Positions 47,917 through 56,547 of a stretch of 63,489 nt of DNA are shown in pieces; the stretch's first letter is position 1, and each line of letters opens with the position of its first letter. The notes beneath the pieces were generated by a model. It was not told the DNA's origin and did not search any database. It saw nothing but the letters and a program-made list of their open reading frames with translations. A program made the position numbers and the translations under genes. The DNA comes from Nocardioides guangzhouensis (GTDB taxonomy: Bacteria; Actinomycetota; Actinomycetes; Propionibacteriales; Nocardioidaceae). Where the stretch lies: contig NZ_SDKM01000029.1 of the NCBI RefSeq assembly GCF_004519545.1, positions 1 through 63,489 of the forward strand, read 5' to 3'.

Positions 47917-48264
47917 CCTAGGAGCGCCCGCCGACACCGCGGACAGGCCACGTCCTTGGCGCCGGACCGCCTGGTCTTGTGGGTCGAGCAGCCAGGTCTT
48001 GCGCCGGGGCCGCGCTCCGCGCGACCGGTCAGGCAGCCTCCGCGCCGCCTCCGGAGGCCCGCTCGTCGCACCCACCCGTTCGCTCGTTCCTCGCTCACGG
48101 AGGCCAGACCCATCCATGCTCCTCACGGGCCTCCTCCGGCGTCGCTCCGGCCGGGAGGACCGCTCGCGCTCCGCGCGGTCACGCGCAAGACCTGGCCGGT
48201 GGGGGCGCCGTTCGCGGCAGCTCGGCCGCGCGTGGCCTGCCGGCGGGGCCGGGGGCGCTTCGGC
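47917..48264. repeat. intergenic inverted-repeat region near nfo
   Basis: This ~350-bp gap has no gene. CCAGGTCTTGCG (47992-48003) is matched by CGCAAGACCTGG (48184-48195), and the inner parts (CGCGCTCCGCGCG, GCTCGTTCCTCGCTCAC) are further imperfect inverted repeats. The sequence looks like the CGCTCGTTCCTCGCTC-type palindromic repeat units that litter Nocardioides-like genomes. It could fold into a long hairpin of about 200 nt. Confidence 0.65.
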
Positions 48265-49644
48265 TCAGATGTCGTGGAGGGCTTGCCGGAGGAGGGGGAA
48301 GTCGCAGTTGCCGCCGGTCATCACGACGGCGACCTTCGTGCCGGCGACCCGGTCGCGGTCGGCGAGGAGCCCGGCGAGCGCGATGGCGCCGGCGGGCTCG
48401 GGGAGGTTGTGGGTGGTGCGGTAGAGCAGGGCGAGGGCCTCGAGGGACTGCTCGTCGGAGACCTCGACGATGCGGGAGGCGCCGCGGCGGATCATCGCGA
48501 CCGCGAGCGGGTCGGGGGTCCGGGTGGCGACGCCGTCGACGAGGGTGTCGACGGACTCGGTGGTGACCACCTCGCCGCGCTCGAACGACCGCGCGTACGC
48601 CGGGGCCCCGACCGCGGTCACGCCCACCACCTCGGTGCGCAGCCCGAGGAAGTCGCGCACGACGATGTTGGCGCAGATGCCCGACCCCATGCCGACCGGC
48701 ACGTAGACCACGTCGAGGTCGCGGACGCGGTCGTGCAGCTCCATGGCGTACGTCGCGACCCCCTCCACCAGCCACGGATGGAACGACGGCACCTGCAGCA
48801 GACCGCGCTCGGCCGCGAGGTCCGCGGCGTGCTCGGTCGCCGCCTGGAAGTCGCTCCCGTGCACGACGAGCTCGGCGCCGAAGCCCTCCATCGCCGCGTT
48901 CTTGTCGGGGCTGTTGCCCTCGGGGACCACGATCGTGACCGGCAGCCCGCCGCGCGCCCCGGCGTACGCGATGCTCTGGCCGTGGTTGCCGCGGGTCGCG
49001 GACACCAGCCCGGCAGGGCTGACGCCGCTGACCCGCAGCCGCTCGACGAAGTTCAGCCCACCGCGCACCTTGAAGGCGCCGGTCGGGGTGTGGTTCTCGT
49101 GCTTGACCCAGGTCTCGGTGCCGGTGGCGCGCTCCAGCAGCGGCCAGCGGTACGCCGGCGTGGGCGGCACGTGCCGCGCCACGACGCTGCGGGCGTACCC
49201 CACCGAGGACGTCGTGACGGTGTCCTCCCCGGCCTCGGGCAGCACCGGTACCCGCCGGGTGACCGGGGGAGCCGCGGCGACCGCGTGGGCGACCGCGGTG
49301 TCGCTGCTCGGACGCGCCGGTGTCGCCGAGGCCCGGATCTGGGCGACCGCGAGGGGGATGTCGTCGCGGCTCGCCTCGCCGCTGAGCAGCTGGTCGGTGA
49401 GCTCCCGCAACAGGCCGAGCCGGGCGATCGCGATCGGGTTGCCGATCCGCACCCGCTCCCCGGTGACCAGCTGCCGGAGCATCGGCACCGACAGCCCGGT
49501 GACGTCGGCGAGCTGGGTCGGCCCGAGGCCGAGCAGCCCCTCGCAGCGGCGGGCGAGCGCGTCGACGGACTCGCCGTACAGCTCGACCTGCTGGCGACGC
49601 CGTTCGGCCAGGGCGGGGTCGCCACCGTCGGTCCGGCCGTCCAT
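48265..49644 (-). CDS. HTH-threonine dehydratase fusion protein
   Basis: A 459-residue protein. The N-terminal ~105 residues form an XRE-like DNA-binding domain (VELYGESVDALARRCEGLLG, then LADVTGLSVPMLRQLVTGER). A ~40-residue Ala/Val-rich linker joins a fold-type II PLP dehydratase (about 140-459) of the threonine/serine ammonia-lyase family. PLP lysine is in NHTPTGAFKVRGGLNF, phosphate loop in PVGMGSGICANI, and the C-terminal MTGGNCDFPLL. The HTH half resembles stand-alone HTH proteins that lie next to Ser/Thr kinase genes in these bacteria. No stop or start separates the halves. Reading-frame fusion by deletion, or an error joining two genes, is possible. Confidence 0.8.
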   Translation of the reverse strand: MDGRTDGGDPALAERRRQQVELYGESVDALARRCEGLLGLGPTQLADVTGLSVPMLRQLVTGERVRIGNPIAIARLGLLRELTDQLLSGEASRDDIPLAVAQIRASATPARPSSDTAVAHAVAAAPPVTRRVPVLPEAGEDTVTTSSVGYARSVVARHVPPTPAYRWPLLERATGTETWVKHENHTPTGAFKVRGGLNFVERLRVSGVSPAGLVSATRGNHGQSIAYAGARGGLPVTIVVPEGNSPDKNAAMEGFGAELVVHGSDFQAATEHAADLAAERGLLQVPSFHPWLVEGVATYAMELHDRVRDLDVVYVPVGMGSGICANIVVRDFLGLRTEVVGVTAVGAPAYARSFERGEVVTTESVDTLVDGVATRTPDPLAVAMIRRGASRIVEVSDEQSLEALALLYRTTHNLPEPAGAIALAGLLADRDRVAGTKVAVVMTGGNCDFPLLRQALHDI

Positions 49645-49743
49645 CGCATCCCCCTGCCGCAGGTCGTCACCCGTCGCGCGCCAGCGTAGCGACCGGGCGG
49701 CGTCCCGGGGTTTCGGTCGGCGCGCGCGGGAAAGGGTGACGCC

Positions 49744-51015
49744 ATGACCAGCCACCGCCGGGCGGCGCTGCCTGCCGCCGCGACCCTGGCCACCGCCTGC
49801 CTGCTGACCCCGCTGATGACGCCCGCCCTGGCCGTCCAGGCCGCGGCCGACGAGGAGGTCACGTTCGGCACGTCCGAGGAGGCCGCCCCGACCGTCGGCC
49901 CCGGCCGCTACACCTTCCCGATGCCGGGCGCCGGCACCGACTTCTACCTCACCGTCGAGCGCACCGTCCCCCGCTCCACGCTTTGGGTCGCCGAGACCCT
50001 GGTCAGCAGCACGAACCACAACGGCTACGGCTACTTCGACCCGAGCGGGGCGGATTCGAAGAACCGCTGCGGCGAGGAGTCCGACACGTTCGAGGGCGAC
50101 GACTACGTGGGTCACCGGTTCATGACCGGCATCACCGGGATCGGCCGCGGCCCGTGCCTGAAGGAGGACGCGGTCACCTTCGAGTACCGCGCCTACGAGA
50201 GCAGCGACGGCTCCTACCCCGCGGGCGAGAAGGCGCAGCTCGCGGTGTGGGAGGAGCCGCCGGTCGAGGACGCCAGCCTGCTGCCGCCGCCGAGCACCAC
50301 CACCACGTGGGACGGCGCGGTCCAGCCAGCCAAGGGCGACGCCGAGCTCGGCACGTCGTACGCCGACGCGCCGGAGCTCACCCAGGGCCGCTGGAGCGTC
50401 CACGTCGACCCGGGTGTGCCCGCCCTGTTCGCGGTCCCGCTGGACTGGGGCCAGCACCTGGAGCTGCAGCTGAAGTACACCGGCGCGGAGTGGAAGGAGT
50501 ACGTCCCGGTCGAGCCGGTCCTGCTCACCCCGCTCGGCGGCGAGGCCGACTGGGCCAGGACCGAGGGGGACGGCCCGACCTTCCCCGACGCGAACCTGAA
50601 GTACCCCTCGATGGACGGCGGCGTGGTCTCGCCGACCATCACCTGGCGCAACCGCGAGAAGCCGACGGCGAACCCTGCGGCCTTCGCCGGCACCTACTAC
50701 GTCCTGCTCCGCATGGGCACCAAGGACGCTCCCGCCAAGGGCGCCGACGTGACCGTCGGCGTCAACGTGGTGACCGACAGGGCCGCCGACGCGCCGTACG
50801 CCGAGGACGCCCCGGCGCTGCCGGACATCAGCGGCAAGACCTCGGCCGGCGAGGGGAAGGAGTACTCGGGGGACGGGGGCGGTGGCACCGAGGAGGCGTC
50901 GGGCCCGGAGTCGGAGCCGACCCCGTGGGGCGCGGTGACCGCCCTGTTCGGCGGCTCGGCCGTGATGGCCGCGGCGGGTGCCTTCTCGCTGGGGCGCTAC
51001 CGCAGGGGCCTGTGA
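49744..51015 (+). CDS. secreted, membrane-anchored protein with two beta-sandwich repeats
   Basis: A 423-residue protein with a signal peptide (residues 1-~36, cleaved after ALAVQAAA) and a C-terminal helix (VTALFGGSAVMAAAGAFSLG) with a basic GRYRRGL tail. Two similar segments start at GTSEEAAPTVGPGRYTFPMP and GTSYADAPELTQGRWSVHVD, suggesting duplicated PPC-like domains; the second contains AVPLDWGQHLELQ. An acidic, Gly-rich stalk precedes the anchor. Convergent with the Ser/Thr kinase. Such pairs suggest an envelope-associated role, but function is unknown. Confidence 0.75.
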   Translation: MTSHRRAALPAAATLATACLLTPLMTPALAVQAAADEEVTFGTSEEAAPTVGPGRYTFPMPGAGTDFYLTVERTVPRSTLWVAETLVSSTNHNGYGYFDPSGADSKNRCGEESDTFEGDDYVGHRFMTGITGIGRGPCLKEDAVTFEYRAYESSDGSYPAGEKAQLAVWEEPPVEDASLLPPPSTTTTWDGAVQPAKGDAELGTSYADAPELTQGRWSVHVDPGVPALFAVPLDWGQHLELQLKYTGAEWKEYVPVEPVLLTPLGGEADWARTEGDGPTFPDANLKYPSMDGGVVSPTITWRNREKPTANPAAFAGTYYVLLRMGTKDAPAKGADVTVGVNVVTDRAADAPYAEDAPALPDISGKTSAGEGKEYSGDGGGGTEEASGPESEPTPWGAVTALFGGSAVMAAAGAFSLGRYRRGL

Positions 51016-51033
51016 GGCCGCGAGTCCCGCGGG

Positions 51034-52374
51034 TCAGCCGAGGATCAGCCAGAGCGCGGCGCCGGCGAGGCCGACCGCGACCGCGAAGCACAGGATCGCC
51101 ACCCACAGCATGCCCTTCGCGGGTGCCGTCGACTGGCCCTGGTGGGCGCCGGGGCTGAGGAACGCGGTTGCGGCAGCCCCCGACGCCCCGGACTGCGGGT
51201 GCGACGGGGGAGGCGACGCCGGCCCCGACGGCGTACCGGACGGCCCGGGGCCCGAGGGCGGCCCGGAGTGCGGGTACGACGGAGGGCCGGAGTGCGGGTA
51301 CGACGGGGGGCCGGACTGCGGTGCGTGCCGGGCCGGCGCCCCCCACGGCGACAGGTGCACCGGCGGCGGACCGCCGGACGGACCCGATCCCCCGGACGGC
51401 TGGCTGCCGGGCGGGTTGCTGCCGGGAGGGGCCGTCGGGCCCGACCCCGTCCCCGGACCCAGGGCCGGGGCCATCGGCTGGCCGGGGACGGACGGGTAGC
51501 TGCCCGGACCGGGGTACGGCGCGTGCGAGCCGGGCGGGAACGTCAGCGGCGGCACGTCGGTGAGCTGGTCGAACACCTCGGGCGGCTCGGGGTCCTGCTG
51601 CCAGGGCGCGCCCGCCGGGACGCCGATGCCACGCAGCACCTGGAGCGCGGCCGACGCCGACGCGGGGCGCTTCTCGGAGTCGGCCTGGGTGAGCGCCTCG
51701 AGCAGGGGCCTCAGCCGCCCCTCGGGGACGCCGTCCTGGCGGCGCGGGCCGAGCCCGGTGAGCATCTGCACGCCGACCACGCCGAGCGCGTAGAGGTCCT
51801 GGCGCGGCTCGGGTGCGGCACCGTGCGCCTGCTCCGGGGCCATGTAGCCGTCGGTGCCGATCGCTCCCGGGAACCGGGTGAGCCGGACCTCGTCGATCAG
51901 GGCGGCGACCCCGAAGTCGCCGAGCCGGACGTGCGGGCGGCGGGTGCCGGTCGGCTCGAGGAGCAGGTTGGCGGGCTTGACGTCACGGTGGACGACGCCG
52001 GCGTCGTGCACGGCCTCGAGCGCCTGGAGGGTCTGGTCGAGCACCACGGCGACGTAGCTCTCGGGGAGCGCTCCGTGGTCGCCGAGCAGGGTCTGGACGG
52101 AACCACCCCGGACCAGGTCCATCGTGAAGACCACGAGGTCGTCCTCGGCCGCCCAGCCGCTGGGGGCCACGACGTGCGGGTGCTGGATGCGGACCGACTG
52201 CTCGCGGACGAAGCGCAGCAGCATGCCGGAGTCGTGCTGGCCGAGCACCTTGGTGGCGACGAAGGTCTGCGTGCGGAGGTCCCAGGCGCGCCACACCGAC
52301 CCCATGCCTCCGGAGCCGATCTGGTCGATCAGCACGTAGCGTCCGGCGAGCGGCGGGTTCCCCGTTCCAGTCAT
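51034..52374 (-). CDS. Ser/Thr protein kinase (PknB-like, single-pass)
   Basis: A 446-residue Hanks-type kinase. The glycine loop GSGGMGSVWRAWD, the ATP lysine in FVATKVLGQ, the HRDVKPANLL catalytic loop, GDFGVAALI and GTDGYMAPEQ are all present, so it should be active. A Pro/Ser/Gly-rich juxtamembrane region (about 290-415) carries tandem SGPPSYPH repeats, and a C-terminal helix (GMLWVAILCFAVAVGLAGAA) anchors it. No extracellular sensor domain follows the helix. ATG 52374 is the likely start. Near an HTH-fused dehydratase and the secreted protein, a recurring neighbourhood. Confidence 0.9.
   Translation of the reverse strand: MTGTGNPPLAGRYVLIDQIGSGGMGSVWRAWDLRTQTFVATKVLGQHDSGMLLRFVREQSVRIQHPHVVAPSGWAAEDDLVVFTMDLVRGGSVQTLLGDHGALPESYVAVVLDQTLQALEAVHDAGVVHRDVKPANLLLEPTGTRRPHVRLGDFGVAALIDEVRLTRFPGAIGTDGYMAPEQAHGAAPEPRQDLYALGVVGVQMLTGLGPRRQDGVPEGRLRPLLEALTQADSEKRPASASAALQVLRGIGVPAGAPWQQDPEPPEVFDQLTDVPPLTFPPGSHAPYPGPGSYPSVPGQPMAPALGPGTGSGPTAPPGSNPPGSQPSGGSGPSGGPPPVHLSPWGAPARHAPQSGPPSYPHSGPPSYPHSGPPSGPGPSGTPSGPASPPPSHPQSGASGAAATAFLSPGAHQGQSTAPAKGMLWVAILCFAVAVGLAGAALWLILG
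51260..51321 (-). repeat. 24-bp tandem repeats in the kinase gene
   Basis: Two 24-bp units (51260-51283 and 51284-51307) and a partial third (to 51321) encode SGPPSYPH repeats. They can expand or shrink by slippage, altering linker length of the kinase. Confidence 0.8.
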
Positions 52375-52567
52375 GACGGCAGGCACCCTACCCACTGCGA
52401 ACCCGCTCAACCCCGGCGATTTCCTGGGGTCCCCGACGCGCTGATAGCCTGCACTGTCTCGTTCGCGCCCGCGTCCCCGACGGACGTCCCGGCCGGCGAG
52501 CACGACGCACAGCCCTCCTGCCACGGAGAGACCGTGGCCGCCGAGTCCAGAGGAGGTGGAGACCGCT

Positions 52568-52855
52568 ATGCGTGCCTATGAAGTGATGGTCATCCTCGAC
52601 CCCAACCTCGAAGAGCGCACGATCGAGCCCTCGCTCGACAAGTACCTCAACGTCATCCGCAAGGATGGTGGCTCCGTCGAGAACGTCGACGTCTGGGGAC
52701 GTCGCCGCCTCGCCTACGAGGTCAAGAAGAACGCCGAAGGCATCTACGCCGTCATCTCGCTGAACGCCGAGCCGGACACGGTCAAGGAGTTCGACCGCCA
52801 GCTCACGCTCAACGAGTCCGTCCTTCGCACGAAGGTCCTGCGCGCCCAGGCGTGA
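52568..52855 (+). CDS. rpsF: 30S ribosomal protein S6
   Basis: A 95-residue primary component of the 30S platform; it binds S18. It reads MRAYEVMVILDPNLEERTIE and DVWGRRRLAYEVKKNAEGIY, typical of S6. ATG 52568 is preceded by AGAGGAGGTGG. It heads rpsF-ssb-rpsR-rplI, the conserved four-gene unit. Confidence 0.97.
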   Translation: MRAYEVMVILDPNLEERTIEPSLDKYLNVIRKDGGSVENVDVWGRRRLAYEVKKNAEGIYAVISLNAEPDTVKEFDRQLTLNESVLRTKVLRAQA

Positions 52856-52969
52856 CCGACGCCGTACGCCGGCACCCGGTGGACGCGCCTGTGAGCGGGT
52901 CCTTCCGAATGTCGGTGGCGCCGGACACCATGTGTCGCACCACAACAACGTCCATCCAGGGAGACCCTT

Positions 52970-53527
52970 ATGGCAGGCGAGACCGTCATCACGGTGGTCG
53001 GCAACCTCGTCGACGACCCGGAGCTGCGCTTCACCCCGTCGGGTGCGGCCGTGGCCAACTTCCGGCTCGCGTCGACGCCGCGGACCTTCGACCGGCAGAC
53101 CAACGAGTGGAAGGACGGCGACGCGCTGTTCCTCACCTGCTCGGTCTGGCGCCAGGCCGCGGAGAACGTCGCCGAGTCCCTCCAGCGCGGCATGCGTGTC
53201 GTGGTGCAGGGCCGTCTGAAGTCCCGCCAGTACGAAACCCGTGAGGGCGAGAAGCGCACGGTCTTCGAGATCGACGTCGACGAGGTCGGCCCCTCCCTGA
53301 AGTACGCCACCGCCAAGGTCACCCGCACCACCCGCTCCGGCGGGGGCGGCGGGTTCTCCGGCGGCGGCCAGGGCGGCGGCGACAACGACCCGTGGGCGAC
53401 CCCGGCGCAGCAGGGTGGCCAGCAGTCCGGCGGCTACTCCGGTGGCCAGCAGGGCGGCGGCCAGTCCGCTCCGGCGAACGACCCGTGGGGCGCTCCGGGC
53501 GTCAGCTCCGAAGAGCCCCCGTTCTGA
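52970..53527 (+). CDS. ssb: single-stranded DNA-binding protein
   Basis: A 185-residue SSB protecting single-stranded DNA during replication. The OB fold spans residues 1-112 (ETVITVVGNLVDDPELRFTP, GAAVANFRLASTPRTFDRQT). A Gly/Gln-rich linker follows (GGGGGFSGGGQGGG) and the C-terminal tip SSEEPPF recruits partners. ATG 52970. Normal length. Confidence 0.97.
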   Translation: MAGETVITVVGNLVDDPELRFTPSGAAVANFRLASTPRTFDRQTNEWKDGDALFLTCSVWRQAAENVAESLQRGMRVVVQGRLKSRQYETREGEKRTVFEIDVDEVGPSLKYATAKVTRTTRSGGGGGFSGGGQGGGDNDPWATPAQQGGQQSGGYSGGQQGGGQSAPANDPWGAPGVSSEEPPF

Positions 53528-53594
53528 GAAACACCCGTCCGAAACCAGCCCACCATTCCGGCGTACGCCGGGCTTCACGAAAGGAAGCACCACA

Positions 53595-53831
53595 ATGGCC
53601 AAGGCAGTGATTCGCAAGCCGAAGAAGAAGGTTTGCCAGTTCTGCAAGGAGAAGGCGACCGGCGTCGACTACAAGGACGCCACCCTGCTCCGCAAGTTCA
53701 TCTCGGACCGCGGCAAGATCCGCGCCCGTCGGGTGACCGGCAACTGCGTCCAGCACCAGCGTGACGTCGCCATCGCGGTCAAGAACGCCCGCGAGGTCGC
53801 CCTGCTGCCCTACACGTCCACCGGTCGCTGA
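53595..53831 (+). CDS. rpsR: 30S ribosomal protein S18
   Basis: A 78-residue S18 binding with S6. It keeps a CxxC (VCQFCKEK) and NCVQHQRD cysteine/histidine, pointing to the zinc-binding (C+) form. ATG 53595 after GAAAGGAAG. Within the ssb-rplI unit. Confidence 0.96.
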   Translation: MAKAVIRKPKKKVCQFCKEKATGVDYKDATLLRKFISDRGKIRARRVTGNCVQHQRDVAIAVKNAREVALLPYTSTGR

Positions 53832-53846
53832 GAGGAGTCGGGAACC

Positions 53847-54293
53847 ATGAAGCTCATCCTGACCCAGGAGGTCACCGGTCTCGGTGCTGCCGGCGACGTG
53901 GTCGAGGTCAAGGACGGCTACGGCCGCAACTACCTCGTCCCGCGTGGCCTCGGCATCCGCTGGACCCGCGGTGGCGAGAAGACCATCGAGTCGATCAAGG
54001 CCGCCCGCGCCTCGCGCGCGGTGCGCGACCACGACCAGGCCGCCGACCTGAAGGCGAAGCTCGAGGGCGCGCCGGTCAACGTCTCGGTCCGTGCCGGTGA
54101 GGGCGGTCGCCTGTTCGGCGCCGTCACCGTGTCCGAGATCGCCGGCGCCATCGCCGCGACCTCGGGTGCGCAGGTCGACAAGCGCACGATCGTGGTCGAC
54201 CACCCGATCAAGTCGCTCGGCGCCCACGAGGTGTCGGTCAAGCTGCACGACGACGTCTCGGCCACCGTGGCCCTCAACGTCGTGGCCGGCTGA
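53847..54293 (+). CDS. rplI: 50S ribosomal protein L9
   Basis: A 148-residue large-subunit protein bridging ribosome surfaces. It begins MKLILTQEVTGLGAAGDVVE and GYGRNYLVPRGLG, the L9 signature. ATG 53847 after a GAGAGGAG site. Last gene of the unit, followed by a hairpin. Confidence 0.97.
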   Translation: MKLILTQEVTGLGAAGDVVEVKDGYGRNYLVPRGLGIRWTRGGEKTIESIKAARASRAVRDHDQAADLKAKLEGAPVNVSVRAGEGGRLFGAVTVSEIAGAIAATSGAQVDKRTIVVDHPIKSLGAHEVSVKLHDDVSATVALNVVAG

Positions 54294-54321
54294 CCCAGCC
54301 TCCACGTCCCACGCGCGGAAG

Positions 54322-54346
54322 TCCCGCCGGTTTCGAGCCGGCGGGA
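54322..54346 (+). terminator. rplI terminator
   Basis: TCCCGCCGG (54322-54330) pairs with CCGGCGGGA (54338-54346) over a 7-nt loop, followed by a TTTC stretch. It ends the rpsF operon. Confidence 0.8.
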
Positions 54347-54440
54347 TTTCCGTGCAACCAAAGTGGTCAGTGTTGCGTCTTTGGAAGCAGCGCGACTTAC
54401 CATGTCGGGAATCCACAGTCCTTTTCGGGGGTTGACTCTC

Positions 54441-55880
54441 ATGTTCCGCAAGGCCGTGGCTGTTGCCACATTCTCCCTCCTCGTGCCGGTCATGGCGGCG
54501 GTCGCCGCCCCGACCGTCGCGTCCGTGGCCGCGCCCCGCACGTCCTCCGGCGTCGCACCGCTGTCAGCTCCCGCCCGGACGGCGGACCTGGTGCCGACCG
54601 CCGAGTGGCGGAACCATCCGCGCACCTCGCCGGCCAACACCACGCCGGCCTGGGGCCCGTCGTTCAACAACCCGGCCCGTGGGGGCTCGACGGCCGCGCG
54701 CCGCAACATCGAGCGCATCTACCGGATGATCCAGTCCACCAAGGGCTACCGCGTGGCTCGGCCGAGCCGGTGCCCCGGGCACGAGCGCAACTGGCCGAAC
54801 CGGATCCGGATCGCGCTTTACTCCTTCAGCGACAACCGCGTCGCCGACGCCCTGATCCGGGCCCACCGGCGCTGCGTCAGCGTCCAGGTGCTCATGAACG
54901 ACCACCTGTCCAACCGGGACGTCCCCGCCTTCGGCCGGCTGCAGAACGCGCTCGGCCACGACCGCACCAGGCGGTCGTGGGCGCGTCGCTGCCAGCGGGG
55001 CTGCCGCGGCAGCGTCGGTCCGCTGCACACGAAGATGTACCTCTTCAGCAGGACCGGCAAGGCGAACAAGGTCGTCGTCTTCGGCAGCTCGAACATGACC
55101 GGCAAGGCGGCCAACGTCCAGTGGAACGACCTGTTCGTCTGGAAGGGCCGGGTCGGTCTCTACGACCAGTTCACGACCATCTTCAAGGAGTCGGCGCGCG
55201 ACCGCCGGGCGCCGGCGCCGATCGAGCGCAACTACCGCAACGGCGTGCTGAAGACGATGTTCTGGCCCCAGCCGGGCCACACCAAGGCCACCGACCGGGT
55301 GCTCAAGGCGCTCCAGGAGGTCCGGTGCGGCATGAGGCCGACCGGGGGCACCGGATACGCCGGCCACACGGCGGTCGCCATCAACATCCACGCGATGGAG
55401 GGGGACCGTGGCCTCTACATCGCCCAGTACATCGTGAAGATGAAGAAGGCCGGCTGCCGGGTGCGGGTGCTCTACGGCCTGATCGCCCCGCGCATCCACA
55501 GGACCTTCAAGAACGGCGGGGTCCCCACCCGGCGCACGATCTTCGACCGTGACGACAACGGCCTCACCGACATGTACACCCACATGAAGTACGTCGGGAT
55601 CAACGGCGTCGTCGGCGGCGACCGCAGCGCCCGCGTGATGTACACCGGCTCGGAGAACTTCTCCCAGAAGACGATCGGCGGGGACGAGGTCTGGCAGCGG
55701 ATCCCGATGACCAAGGCCTGGCGGCCCTACCAGAATCTGTTCGACATGATCTGGAACAGCAACTTCTACTCCAACCCGAAGTACGCCTTCTACCAGCAGA
55801 GCAGCACCCCGATCCACGCGCGGATGCAGCAGTACAACCCGGACGCGCTGCTGATCACCGGCGAGGACCTCGAGGAGTGA
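54441..55880 (+). CDS. secreted phospholipase D-like (HKD) protein
   Basis: A 479-residue protein with an N-terminal signal (residues 3-27, KAVAVATFSLLVPVMAAVAA). Two HxK-type motifs occur, PLHTKMYLFS and MYTHMKYVGI, each followed by a Ser/Asn-rich stretch (FGSSNMTGKA, YTGSENFSQK), as in PLD-superfamily enzymes. Substrate and real activity are unknown; members include phospholipases and nucleases. It stands alone after the rpsF operon. ATG 54441 is chosen at the signal peptide. Confidence 0.8.
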   Translation: MFRKAVAVATFSLLVPVMAAVAAPTVASVAAPRTSSGVAPLSAPARTADLVPTAEWRNHPRTSPANTTPAWGPSFNNPARGGSTAARRNIERIYRMIQSTKGYRVARPSRCPGHERNWPNRIRIALYSFSDNRVADALIRAHRRCVSVQVLMNDHLSNRDVPAFGRLQNALGHDRTRRSWARRCQRGCRGSVGPLHTKMYLFSRTGKANKVVVFGSSNMTGKAANVQWNDLFVWKGRVGLYDQFTTIFKESARDRRAPAPIERNYRNGVLKTMFWPQPGHTKATDRVLKALQEVRCGMRPTGGTGYAGHTAVAINIHAMEGDRGLYIAQYIVKMKKAGCRVRVLYGLIAPRIHRTFKNGGVPTRRTIFDRDDNGLTDMYTHMKYVGINGVVGGDRSARVMYTGSENFSQKTIGGDEVWQRIPMTKAWRPYQNLFDMIWNSNFYSNPKYAFYQQSSTPIHARMQQYNPDALLITGEDLEE

Positions 55881-55927
55881 CCCTCTGACGCGTCACGAGC
55901 CCCCGGCCGCCGCCCGGCGCCGGGGGC

Positions 55928-56479
55928 TCAGCGCGTCTCTGGGCCGCTCCCGGGCCGGACGGAGGGGTCGGCGCCGGGGCTGACCCAGTTCTGGGCGTGG
56001 GCCGCGAAGAGGTTCCAGACCAGCCAGAGCCACAGGAGCTGGACGGCGAGGGTCGCCCAGGGCAGGAGCTCGTCGGCCCCGCCGGCGAACAGGAGCACCG
56101 GGGCGACGGCGAGCGCCGCGCTCGCGGTCGCGATGCCCCGCATCCGGCCGGCGGTGCGCGGGTCCGTGGGGCGGGCCAGACGATGCAGCCCCCGGGCCAG
56201 TACGAGGACGAACACCAGGTCGGGCAGGTCGAGCGCCCAGCGCAGCGCCGGCTCGGCGTCTGCCACCCGGTCGTGCACCGCCGGCGGGTAGCCCGCGACC
56301 GACACCAGGCCGGCGACCACGGCGGCCGCGCGGGGTGCGCCACGCTCGGTGCCGGGCAGCGCGGCCACGCCCCAGAGCACCAGCAGCCAGCCGAGGGGGT
56401 CGGGCAGCAGGTCGTAGCCGCCGACGGTGTCCAGGACGACGACCACGAGTCCCATCGCGATGCGCTGCAGCGGGGTCAT
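55928..56479 (-). CDS. predicted four-helix membrane protein
   Basis: A 183-residue protein with helices at about 8-28 (GLVVVVLDTVGGYDLLPDPL region), 50-68, 75-98, 118-139 and 145-163. ATG 56479 has a GGGAGGAGG site. No family is recognised. The C-terminal tail is Pro/Ser/Gly-rich. It lies downstream of the MATE gene on the same strand. Confidence 0.65.
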   Translation of the reverse strand: MTPLQRIAMGLVVVVLDTVGGYDLLPDPLGWLLVLWGVAALPGTERGAPRAAAVVAGLVSVAGYPPAVHDRVADAEPALRWALDLPDLVFVLVLARGLHRLARPTDPRTAGRMRGIATASAALAVAPVLLFAGGADELLPWATLAVQLLWLWLVWNLFAAHAQNWVSPGADPSVRPGSGPETR

Positions 56480-56547
56480 GGCTCCTCCTCCCGTTCCCGG
56501 CCCGGTCAATGCGCAGTCGCGGCCCAGTGTCCCGGCCCAGTCTTGGC

